Source: an uncultured Anaerolineales bacterium
GTDB taxonomy: Bacteria > Chloroflexota > Anaerolineae > Anaerolineales > UBA4823
Direction of reading: 5' to 3'
DNA: 35,666 nt
Assembly (NCBI GenBank): GCA_903872065.1
Contig: CAIQJJ010000597.1
Location: forward strand, 1-35,666
A program made the position numbers and the translations under genes. This document shows, one piece after another, positions 23,942 through 31,519 of this stretch. The first letter of the stretch is position 1. Every line of letters starts with the position of its first letter. A model generated the notes under the pieces. That model ran no database searches, had not been told where the DNA came from, and saw only the letters and a list, made by a program, of their open reading frames with translations.

Positions 23942-25771
23942 ATGAAAAAACGTCAAAGACGCAAGCCAATCACAGCAATGCAATTCGAGAACGATCGCAG
24001 ACTCTTCGCTTTGATTGAAGCTATTGGGGATCGCGCCTGGCTGGTGGATACACAGTATCGCTTGATCGCCGGCAACGCCGCTTTTCATCAAGAAGTTATC
24101 AACGCCTTTGGACGCCCCTTTGCGATAGGCGAAAATGTATTAAGCGCAGCCATGCCAGAAGCCGCCCGCCAGCAGTGGCAAAACTATTATACACGGGCGT
24201 TGAATGGCGAGGCTTATCGGATTGAAACCCAAACCCAATTCACCACTGGGATTCGCTTTCTCGAACTTCGCTTCAACCCGATCCGGGCGGCAGATGGAAG
24301 CTGCACAGGCGTGGCGGTCATCGGAAGCGACATCACCAGGCGCAAGCATACCGAAGAAAAACTGCACGCCAGTGAAGTAGAGCTTCAGCACACGCTGGAC
24401 ACCATTCCCAATATCCTGTGGACCTCGCTGCCGGATGGGCACATTGATTACTGCAGCCAGAACTGGCTCGATTTCACCGGCATGACCCAAGAGCAAATCC
24501 AGGGCAGTGGTTGGATGAAAGCGCTGCACCCTGATGACATCGCCCACACCGGCAAAATATGGGTTGAGGCCTGCCGCGAGCGCAAACCTTATGAAGTGGA
24601 ACAGCGTTTGCGGCGTTTTGATGGCGAATATCACTGGTTTTTAACCCGCGCCAGGCCCACATTTGATGAGACAGGCAATATCCTCAAATGGTACGGTTCA
24701 AACACTGACATTACCGAGCGCAAATTGGCAGAAACGCGCCTTGAGGATACATTCATCCAGTTAGCCAAATCGCTTGAACGTTTAGATCTCGCCGCCCGCG
24801 CGGCGGCGCTTGGGATTTGGGATTGGGACATCCAGAAGAATGAGTTGGTATGGGATGACAGGATGTACAAACTGTATGGCATCCAACGCGAAGACTTTGC
24901 CGGCGCGTATGAGGCCTGGCTGGCTGGCGTTCATCCTGATGATCGCGCCCTGAGCAATGAAATCTCGCAGCAAGCGCGGCTGGGTGAAAAAGAGTATGAC
25001 ACCGAATTTCGGATTATCCTACCCACTGGGGCGATCCGCGCGATCAAAGCCTACGGGCAGGTCATCTATGATGCGCAGGGCAATCCCACCCGCATGATTG
25101 GCGTCAATTACGATATTACTGAACGCAAACGCGTCGAAGAGCAAATTCGCGCCGCGCTGGCAGAAAAAGAAATGCTGCTGCGCGAGCTGAATCACCGCAC
25201 CAAAAACAACCTGAACATTGTCAGTTCCCTCATCAACCTGCAAGCCACAACCAGCGCCAATGAAGAATTTCACGCTTTGGCGCAGACCCTCACCGACCGG
25301 ATTAAGGCCATTGCACTGGTGCATCAGATGCTTTATCGCGTCCCCAATCTATCCCAGGTCAACCTGGAAATTTATCTGCGCGAACTGGTGAGCAGCCTGG
25401 CGGCCAGCTTTGACGCTGCTCCAGGCAAAATCACGGTTGAGATTGAATCCATGCCCGTCCTGGTTGGGATCAATAGCGCCATTCCATGCGGCCAGTTTAT
25501 GAATGAACTCCTCTCCAATGCTTTCAAATACGCCTTTCCGGGCGAGCGAAAAGGAAAAATCCACATCCAACTGCAACAGACGCAAGATGGAGAGATCATC
25601 TTGCGCGTGAGGGACGATGGGGTAGGTCTGCCGCACGACTACAATGAGGAAGACTCGGATTCATTGGGCATGGCGATCCTGCGCATGCTGGCGCAGCAGC
25701 TTAATGGCCAACTCAACATTCAAAACGGGAGCGGCGTGGCGTATGAACTGCGTTTCAAAGAAGCAAACTGA
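23942..25771 (+). CDS. PAS-PAS-PAS sensor histidine kinase of the HisKA_2 class
   Basis: The protein has 609 residues and no membrane segment. Three PAS/PAC units are visible, each ending in an IT-x-RK signature: GSDITRRK (about 130), GSNTDITERK (about 260) and GVNYDITERK (about 395). The HisKA_2 box is ELNHRTKNNLNIV with H418, then HATPase with CGQFMNELLSNAFKYAF and DDGVGLP. Kinases of this class often pair with single-domain receivers or general-stress regulators. No cognate regulator is adjacent. The ATG at 23942 has no strong ribosome site. It is divergent from the sialidase-like operon and may share its control region. Confidence 0.93.
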   Translation: MKKRQRRKPITAMQFENDRRLFALIEAIGDRAWLVDTQYRLIAGNAAFHQEVINAFGRPFAIGENVLSAAMPEAARQQWQNYYTRALNGEAYRIETQTQFTTGIRFLELRFNPIRAADGSCTGVAVIGSDITRRKHTEEKLHASEVELQHTLDTIPNILWTSLPDGHIDYCSQNWLDFTGMTQEQIQGSGWMKALHPDDIAHTGKIWVEACRERKPYEVEQRLRRFDGEYHWFLTRARPTFDETGNILKWYGSNTDITERKLAETRLEDTFIQLAKSLERLDLAARAAALGIWDWDIQKNELVWDDRMYKLYGIQREDFAGAYEAWLAGVHPDDRALSNEISQQARLGEKEYDTEFRIILPTGAIRAIKAYGQVIYDAQGNPTRMIGVNYDITERKRVEEQIRAALAEKEMLLRELNHRTKNNLNIVSSLINLQATTSANEEFHALAQTLTDRIKAIALVHQMLYRVPNLSQVNLEIYLRELVSSLAASFDAAPGKITVEIESMPVLVGINSAIPCGQFMNELLSNAFKYAFPGERKGKIHIQLQQTQDGEIILRVRDDGVGLPHDYNEEDSDSLGMAILRMLAQQLNGQLNIQNGSGVAYELRFKEAN

Positions 25772-25825
25772 CAAATCGTTGAAAGGGGCTTGTATTTTCT
25801 CCATAACCATGCTATAAACTTCTTA

Positions 25826-26734
25826 ATGAAACTACCTTTCCCTCTTTCGAATGTGTTATGGGCGAGACAAAATGCCGCTGAGGAAAAAGAGATCGTCATC
25901 CGCGCGGCAGAGGATGATGATCGCCAGGCGGTAGCAAACTTGATACATTTTGAAAACCGTTCCCACCGCCACCTGGATTGGCGGCGGCCGCTGGATTGGA
26001 TCGGTTATCCCCCTTACCTGGTCGCGGAAAAAAATGGAAGTCTCTTGGGAGCTTTTGCCTGCCCACCGGACCCGCCGGAGGTGGCGTGGCTGCGCTTGTT
26101 CGCGGTTTCGGCGCAATGGGAGGCCAATGCAGCCTGGGAAGCTTTTTGGCCCAGGGTCTGCGAAGCGCTGGAAAGCCTGGGCAATCCAATCGTGGCGGCG
26201 ATTCCCTTGCAGCCCTGGATGCAAGACCTGCTGGATGAACACGGTTTTTACTGCGTGCATAAGGTCATTTCGCTGCTGTGGCAAAGCCAACCGGTTGAAC
26301 CGCGGCCCTGCCCCCCGCAGTTGATCGTCCGCCCAATGAATCTGCAAGACCTGCCCGAGGTGGCCGGGTTGGATGAGGCTGCTTTCGGCCCGATCTGGCG
26401 CAATTCGCAGGGAGCGCTGGAGATCGCCTTCTGGCAGTCGGCGCTGGCAACGGTGGCAGAATGGGATGGACAGATCGCCGGCTATCAAATCAGCACCCCT
26501 GGCCCGATGGGAGGCCACCTGGCGCGCCTGGCGGTGCATCCTGACTGGCAGCGCAACGGCATTGGCTATGCGCTGGTGCAAGATGTGCTGGATCAGTTCC
26601 GCCGCAAGGGGGCGCTGCATGTTACGGTGAATACCCAGGAGGAAAATTATTCTTCGATTGGCTTGTATGAGAAGGCCGGCTTCCGGCGGACGGGCGAGTC
26701 GTACCCGGTTTACCAATACGCGCGGCGCCCCTGA
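25826..26734 (+). CDS. Tandem GNAT-fold N-acetyltransferase
   Basis: The protein has about 302 residues. The C-terminal half (about 170-300) is a typical GNAT domain: LIVRPMNLQDLPEVAGLDEAAF, then LARLAVHPDWQRNGIGYALV (acetyl-CoA binding motif A) and NYSSIGLYEKAGFRRTGE. The N-terminal half (about 22-150) looks like a second, degenerate GNAT unit (IVIRAAEDDDRQAV, then AWLRLFAV). It acetylates an unknown amine. The start is uncertain. The ATG at 25826 has no clear ribosome site, and a TTG at 25790 lies directly after AAAGGGG. The gene ends 14 bp from the convergent response regulator gene. Confidence 0.85.
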   Translation: MKLPFPLSNVLWARQNAAEEKEIVIRAAEDDDRQAVANLIHFENRSHRHLDWRRPLDWIGYPPYLVAEKNGSLLGAFACPPDPPEVAWLRLFAVSAQWEANAAWEAFWPRVCEALESLGNPIVAAIPLQPWMQDLLDEHGFYCVHKVISLLWQSQPVEPRPCPPQLIVRPMNLQDLPEVAGLDEAAFGPIWRNSQGALEIAFWQSALATVAEWDGQIAGYQISTPGPMGGHLARLAVHPDWQRNGIGYALVQDVLDQFRRKGALHVTVNTQEENYSSIGLYEKAGFRRTGESYPVYQYARRP

Positions 26735-26748
26735 CGAGCCAAAGGAAC

Positions 26749-27393
26749 TCAGGTTTTATCGAGGCCGTGTTGAATGGCGATGATGGCGGCCTGGGTGCGA
26801 TCGGCGACATCCAGCCTGGCGAAAATGGCGCTGACGTGGTTGCGCACCGTGCCTTCTGAAAGATGAAGGCGGGCGGCAATTTCGGTATTGCTCAAGCCGC
26901 GCGCCAGCAGACGCAGCACATCCACCTCCCGTTCGCTCAATTTGTCGGTAATTAACAAAGACGGTTTGACCCGTTCGCTGGCTACCTGGTTTAAGAGCTT
27001 GCCGGCGACGGCGGGGTCAAGATAAGTTTTCCCATCCATCGTGCCGCGAATGGCTTCGATGACCTTTTCGCGGGGGGTGTCTTTGAGCAAGTACCCCAGG
27101 GCGCCGGCGCGGATGGCGTCGAAGAGCCATTCGTCATCATCATAGGTGGTCAAAACCAGCACCTTGATCTCTGGGTAACGGGAGCGGATGCGGCGTGTGG
27201 CCTCGACGCCATTGACCCCCGGCATTTTCAAGTCCATCAGCACCAGATCGGGGGATTTGGCGGCGGCCAGTGTCACCGCCTCGGCGCCATCCTGCGCCAG
27301 GCCAACGATCTGGATATCCTTCTCCAGTTTGAGCAGCATCTCCAGGCCATCGCGAATGATGGCCTGGTCATCACAAATGACGATTTTGATCAT
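26749..27393 (-). CDS. NarL/FixJ-type response regulator
   Basis: The protein has 214 residues. The receiver (1-120) has D8/D9, acceptor D54 (LVLMDLKMPG), Thr in VLTTYDDDEW and Lys in YLLKDT. The LuxR-type helix-turn-helix is at the C terminus (LSEREVDVLRLLARGLSNTE, then EGTVRNHVSAIFARL). It is a transcription factor partnered with the kinase encoded just upstream, whose reading frame it overlaps by 23 bp. AAGGA lies 7 bases before the ATG at 27393. An in-frame TTG five codons earlier is less likely. The regulated genes are unknown. Confidence 0.95.
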   Translation of the reverse strand: MIKIVICDDQAIIRDGLEMLLKLEKDIQIVGLAQDGAEAVTLAAAKSPDLVLMDLKMPGVNGVEATRRIRSRYPEIKVLVLTTYDDDEWLFDAIRAGALGYLLKDTPREKVIEAIRGTMDGKTYLDPAVAGKLLNQVASERVKPSLLITDKLSEREVDVLRLLARGLSNTEIAARLHLSEGTVRNHVSAIFARLDVADRTQAAIIAIQHGLDKT

Positions 27394-28642
27394 GTCGGTA
27401 TCCTTCAATGAGAAGTTGGACGCGCGTCCCCTGCCCCGGCTGACTGCTGACGGTCAACTGACCGCCGGCCAACTGCGCCCGCTCGCGCATGCCTCGCAAG
27501 CCAAAATGCCCGCCCTGTTCTTCTTGTGAACGCGGGGCGGCGCTCTGATCGGTTCCCACGCCATCATCCTCAATTACCAGGACAATTTGCTGATCGTTCA
27601 CCGTAAACTGCACGGTCAGGTTTTGCGCCCTGGCATGCCTGACCACGTTCTCAATCGCCTCTTGCGCCACGCGATAGAGGCACTGCTCCACATCCGGGGC
27701 AAGCGATTTGTCGGACAGGGCCAGGTGAAGCTGCAAGGGGGCGCGCCCGGCGGCGGACTCGGCCATCTGCTGCAGCGCCAGGCGCAGGCCCAGGTCTTCC
27801 AGCGGGCTGGCGCGCAGCGATCTCAGGGCGCGGCGGGTCTCATCCAGGCCGGAACGGGTGATCGCCAGTGACTGCGCCAACAACTGATAGGCGGTCTCTG
27901 GCTGCACCGCCCAATAGGCTTTGACGGTCTCCAGTTGGACGCTCAAACCGCTCAATGTGTGCGCCAGGGTATCGTGCAGTTCGCGCGCCAGGCGGTTGCG
28001 CTCACGGCTGACCGCCAGCGTCTCCAGCGTGCTGGCGTAATGGGCCAGTTCCTGGTTGGCAGCCTGCAGCGCCTCTTGCTGGCGGCGCAGGCGGGCAATT
28101 AACTGGCTGACGAAGATGCCAACCACCGCCAGCGAAATGGTGCGAATAGCGATCACAAAATAGAAGAGGAGCTGCCGATCGGGGTCGAAAGCGATGCGGA
28201 TGCTGATCATTACCCATTCAAAGGCGCAGGTAAAGACGGTATAGAACAGCACCATCCACAAGGGGTAGCGCCAGGCGATCAGCGCCAGGCCGACAAACAT
28301 CACGGGCAGTTGGCGCAAGACCATACCCTCGACATTGGCGAGCGGGGCGGCCGGCAGGCGCAAATCCAGCAGGTGATTGAGTAGAATCGGAACAATGGAT
28401 ATCAGCAGGATCATCCAGGGGATCATCGCCGCCTGGGGACGCGTCTTGAGCCATTTTAAATAAGACAGGCCGACAAACAAGAGCGCCGGCGCGCCGTTGA
28501 TCAGGTGGTACCACAGCACCGGCTCCAAAGGGCCGCCAGGGTAGATAAACCTGTCCATGACCGCCAGCGAGACCAGGTAGCCGATCCAGATCCAGGCGGC
28601 GGTGCGAAAGACGCGCATCAGTTCAAGGGAGTCATTTTGCAT
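27371..28642 (-). CDS. NarX/DesK-type membrane histidine kinase (HisKA_3)
   Basis: The protein has about 423 residues. Five or six hydrophobic segments between residues 10 and 190 form a membrane sensor with no large external loop. A coiled linker (LRRQQEALQAANQELAHY) leads to the HisKA_3 box RNRLARELHDTLAHTL with H223. The ATPase has YRVAQEAIENVVRHA, EDDGVG and FGLRGMRERAQLAGG. It phosphorylates the NarL-type regulator encoded by the overlapping downstream gene. The start at 28642 is uncertain. An ATG six codons upstream (28660) and a TTG at 28672 are also in frame, and none has a strong ribosome site. Confidence 0.93.
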   Translation of the reverse strand: MQNDSLELMRVFRTAAWIWIGYLVSLAVMDRFIYPGGPLEPVLWYHLINGAPALLFVGLSYLKWLKTRPQAAMIPWMILLISIVPILLNHLLDLRLPAAPLANVEGMVLRQLPVMFVGLALIAWRYPLWMVLFYTVFTCAFEWVMISIRIAFDPDRQLLFYFVIAIRTISLAVVGIFVSQLIARLRRQQEALQAANQELAHYASTLETLAVSRERNRLARELHDTLAHTLSGLSVQLETVKAYWAVQPETAYQLLAQSLAITRSGLDETRRALRSLRASPLEDLGLRLALQQMAESAAGRAPLQLHLALSDKSLAPDVEQCLYRVAQEAIENVVRHARAQNLTVQFTVNDQQIVLVIEDDGVGTDQSAAPRSQEEQGGHFGLRGMRERAQLAGGQLTVSSQPGQGTRVQLLIEGYRHDQNRHL

Positions 28643-28701
28643 ATTGGAATGATAACACATCCACCCTGGCAATCTCCCTGACGGGCGTCACGATCTGGGG
28701 G

Positions 28702-28901
28702 CGCGATCCATGATCGCGGTCATGATCGCAGGTGAGGCGTCTCATGTTGAAACTGCTCAGAGGATGACTGGAGGCACTCTCGCTTCTGTTTGAGGCAGGG
28801 TAAACTGAAGAAGTGCAGTGTGCGAGTCCGATGAATCAGTTCATCGGATGATACGGAAAACGCAAAGTGCGTTAATCCGGCGGTTGGTCTGTTGCAACCG
28901 C
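28702..28901. repeat. String of short perfect hairpins in the 28643-28937 spacer
   Basis: Four unrelated perfect stems lie in this spacer: CGCGATC/GATCGCG (28702-28718, loop 3), TCCGATGAA/TTCATCGGA (28827-28848, loop 4), AACGCA/TGCGTT (28859-28873, loop 3) and GCGGTTG/CAACCGC (28880-28901, loop 8). The last three follow each other within 75 bp, just upstream of the exported DUF1566 gene. No T-run follows them. They could form a structured leader or be remnants of the same palindrome class seen at 35257-35650. No small gene is apparent in the spacer. Confidence 0.7.
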
Positions 28902-28937
28902 TGATTTAAAGCAGGTAGGTATGAAAGGAGTTTTAAT

Positions 28938-31511
28938 ATGAAGAGCAAGTATTGGAAGAAATTTTGGCTATGCGCAACAATCGTCGTCATTACGGTTTTC
29001 GCGCTTGCGGCAGGGGCGCGGGCGCGGCCGGCAAAGACGGCGACCGTCGCAGCAAGCACCGCGACGACCAGCAGCTATCCAATTGTGGACACCGGTCAGC
29101 GCCAGTGCTACAACAACAACGGCCCAATCGCCTGCCCAAGCGCGGCAAGCGCTGATTTTTTCGGGCAAGACGCCCAATTTGCGGGCCGCTCATCCAGCTA
29201 TACTCTGAGCAGCGACAGCGTCACCGTCTATGATCAAGTCACCGGCCTGACCTGGGAACGCAGCCCGGAGACGAACGGCGACGGCAGCCTGAGCAAGAGC
29301 GACAAACTAAGCTATGCCAATGCGCTGCTGCACTGCGCCGAACACAGCGCCGCCAACTACGCCGGCTATAATGACTGGCGGCTGCCGTCCATCAAGGAAC
29401 TGTATTCACTGATTGATTTCAGCGGGACGGATCCCAGCGGGGTCGCCGGGACAGACACGACCGGCCTGACCCCCTTCATTGACACGGACTATTTCTTGTT
29501 TGCGTATGGGGATACCAGCGCCGGCGAGCGCCTGATTGACGCGCAGTATGTCTCCAGCACGCCTTACGTGGTCAGTTCGGGCAGCGTTACCAAAGTGTTT
29601 GGCGTGAATTTCGCCGATGGGCGCATCAAAGGCTATGACCTGAAGATGCCGGGCGATGTGGAGAAAACTTTTGCGGTGCAGTGTGTGCGCGGCAGCTCCA
29701 GTTACGGCGTCAATGACTTTGAGGATAACCAGGATGGGACGATCAGCGATCAGGCGACCGGCCTGATGTGGAGCAAGGCCGACAGCGCGGCAGCCATGAA
29801 CTGGAAGAACGCCCTGGCGTGGGTGCAGACCAAGAACGCGGAAAACTACCTGGGGCATGATGACTGGCGGCTGCCAAACGCCAAGGAATTGCAGAGCATC
29901 CTGGATTACAGCCGCTCTCCCGATGTCACCGCCTCGGCGGCGATCGATCCCGTCTTTGAGGCCACTTCGTTCACCAATGAAGACGGCCAAGCCGATTGGG
30001 GCTGGTATTGGACTTCGACGACCCACGCCAGTTCGAACGGCATGGGCGGGGCCGGGATTTACCTGGCGTTTGGCAGGGCCGGCGGCTGGCAGCAAACACA
30101 GGCCGGCTGCTTCAGCCTGGTGGATGTGCATGGGGCCGGGGCGCAGCGCAGCGATCCCAAGAACAGCAACAACCTGGTGGAGATGGGCAGCATTTGCAAT
30201 GGCGGGACGGCTTATGGGCTGGGGCCGCAGGGAGATGTTCAACGCGCCGCCAATTACGTGCGCCTGGTGCGGGATATAGACGGCGCCAGCACTGCCTTGC
30301 TGGATGAGAATCTCTACCTGGCGTTGATCAGCGCCAATGCAAGCAGCGCCAAAGCGCCAGCCTTTACCCTCGACCAGACTCTTTCGGACGGGGCGCAGCG
30401 CAACACACTCGCCTTCGATGGGTTGGCTTTCCTCACCGGCAACCTGGGATCCGACTCGTTCTTCCCGCCTGGCAAAGTGGCCGATTTCTGGGGCTTCCAA
30501 TACCTGCGAGATAACGACCCCAGCGAGATGGGCCACAACACTGATTTTCTGACGCGCGCCGCGCTCAATATGCTCTATATCCTCACCCCGGCGCAGCGCA
30601 GCGACCTGGTCGCACTGGCCGAAAGCCAGGTAGATGCGATCAATGACTATGGCTATCAGCGCTTTGTCTTAATGGACGCCTTCCGCCGGCTGCTGGAGGG
30701 CGATCTACCGGCCGGGGCCAGCGGGCTGGATCAGGCGGCGGTGCAAGCGTACTCGGCTCAGTTGTACCGCCTGGACGGCGAGATCAGTTATGCGCGCGCC
30801 CAGGTGATGGGCGGCATGCTCAACCAACTGGATGCGACCCAGCGCGCTTACCTGGATCCAATGGTGGGGCAGGGTATGCTCACCTGGCCCGTGGTGGACG
30901 AACCCGAAGACTTGCGCGGTCTAAACAACGATGTCAAAGTGGCGGTGATGACCTACGCCGGGGATCTGTTCAGTTGGTATGCGGGTTCGCTCGAAGCGGA
31001 TGTATACTTCTGTCCTGAGCGGCAAGGCACGTACTTCGGTTCTTTTTACATGAAAGATGCGCCGGCGGTGGGCAATCCCGGCTATTCCATCCCGGTGACG
31101 CTGACGGCGGAACTGGGAGAGACCTTTATCAATACGCTGACGACGGAACAACAACCCCTCGTCACCAACCTGGTGGCAGAGCAAAAAACGGCTCTGTATG
31201 AGATCGTTGACCGGCGGGAGGATGTGGCAGTGCTGCTGCGCCAGTTCCTCAGCGGCGGGACGCCCGACCGGGCCACTGTCTTGAGTTTGATGGAACACTA
31301 CGGCGAACTGGACGGCGAGATCGTCTACCGTTACGCCACGGCTTTCGCCCAGGTCAACCAGGCGCTCAGCGCCGAACAGCGGGCAAAGCTGCTCAAGCTG
31401 CGCAGCGACCTGCTCGGCGACCTGGCTTACCCAAGCGGGGCGTTTCTCTACTCGCAGAGCATCCCCGTGCCGGAGATTCCGAACAGCGATTTTTTGTTTG
31501 ATGTTCCTTGA
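28938..31511 (+). CDS. Exported DUF1566 (Lcl_C) protein with C-terminal LTxxQ-like repeats
   Basis: The protein has 857 residues. An N-terminal signal peptide (KKFWLCATIVVITVFALAAG, likely cut near 29) sends it out of the cytoplasm. Two DUF1566/Lcl_C units follow (about 95-250 and 260-450), each with a YNDWRLPSIKEL or HDDWRLPNAKEL core and W-rich ends. The C-terminal half (about 455-857) is helical and repeats a motif at least four times: LTPAQRSDL, LDATQRAYL, LTTEQQPLV and LSAEQRAKL. These resemble the LTxxQ signature of the CpxP/Spy periplasmic chaperones. AAAGGAG lies 7 bases before the ATG. It precedes the phosphoesterase lipoprotein gene with at most an 8-bp gap, so the two probably form an operon. 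Its role is unknown. Confidence 0.82.
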   Translation: MKSKYWKKFWLCATIVVITVFALAAGARARPAKTATVAASTATTSSYPIVDTGQRQCYNNNGPIACPSAASADFFGQDAQFAGRSSSYTLSSDSVTVYDQVTGLTWERSPETNGDGSLSKSDKLSYANALLHCAEHSAANYAGYNDWRLPSIKELYSLIDFSGTDPSGVAGTDTTGLTPFIDTDYFLFAYGDTSAGERLIDAQYVSSTPYVVSSGSVTKVFGVNFADGRIKGYDLKMPGDVEKTFAVQCVRGSSSYGVNDFEDNQDGTISDQATGLMWSKADSAAAMNWKNALAWVQTKNAENYLGHDDWRLPNAKELQSILDYSRSPDVTASAAIDPVFEATSFTNEDGQADWGWYWTSTTHASSNGMGGAGIYLAFGRAGGWQQTQAGCFSLVDVHGAGAQRSDPKNSNNLVEMGSICNGGTAYGLGPQGDVQRAANYVRLVRDIDGASTALLDENLYLALISANASSAKAPAFTLDQTLSDGAQRNTLAFDGLAFLTGNLGSDSFFPPGKVADFWGFQYLRDNDPSEMGHNTDFLTRAALNMLYILTPAQRSDLVALAESQVDAINDYGYQRFVLMDAFRRLLEGDLPAGASGLDQAAVQAYSAQLYRLDGEISYARAQVMGGMLNQLDATQRAYLDPMVGQGMLTWPVVDEPEDLRGLNNDVKVAVMTYAGDLFSWYAGSLEADVYFCPERQGTYFGSFYMKDAPAVGNPGYSIPVTLTAELGETFINTLTTEQQPLVTNLVAEQKTALYEIVDRREDVAVLLRQFLSGGTPDRATVLSLMEHYGELDGEIVYRYATAFAQVNQALSAEQRAKLLKLRSDLLGDLAYPSGAFLYSQSIPVPEIPNSDFLFDVP

Positions 31512-31519
31512 AAAAAATT

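Noticed and set aside
25856-26716. Minus-strand frame of 286 codons opposite the GNAT gene
   Set aside because: The plus strand encodes a clear acetyl-CoA-binding motif. The opposite frame has no recognisable feature.
28827-28937. Possible c-di-GMP-I riboswitch, because ACGCAAAGTGCG resembles the GACGCAAAGCC core
   Set aside because: The GGCAAACC strand, tetraloop receptor arrangement and CGGCC closing arm are missing. The CGCAAAG segment is simply the loop region of a local hairpin.
29406-30536. Long minus-strand frame of 376 codons opposite the DUF1566 gene
   Set aside because: The plus-strand frame has a signal peptide, a ribosome site and recognisable domains. The opposite frame has none of these and reflects GC-rich codon use.
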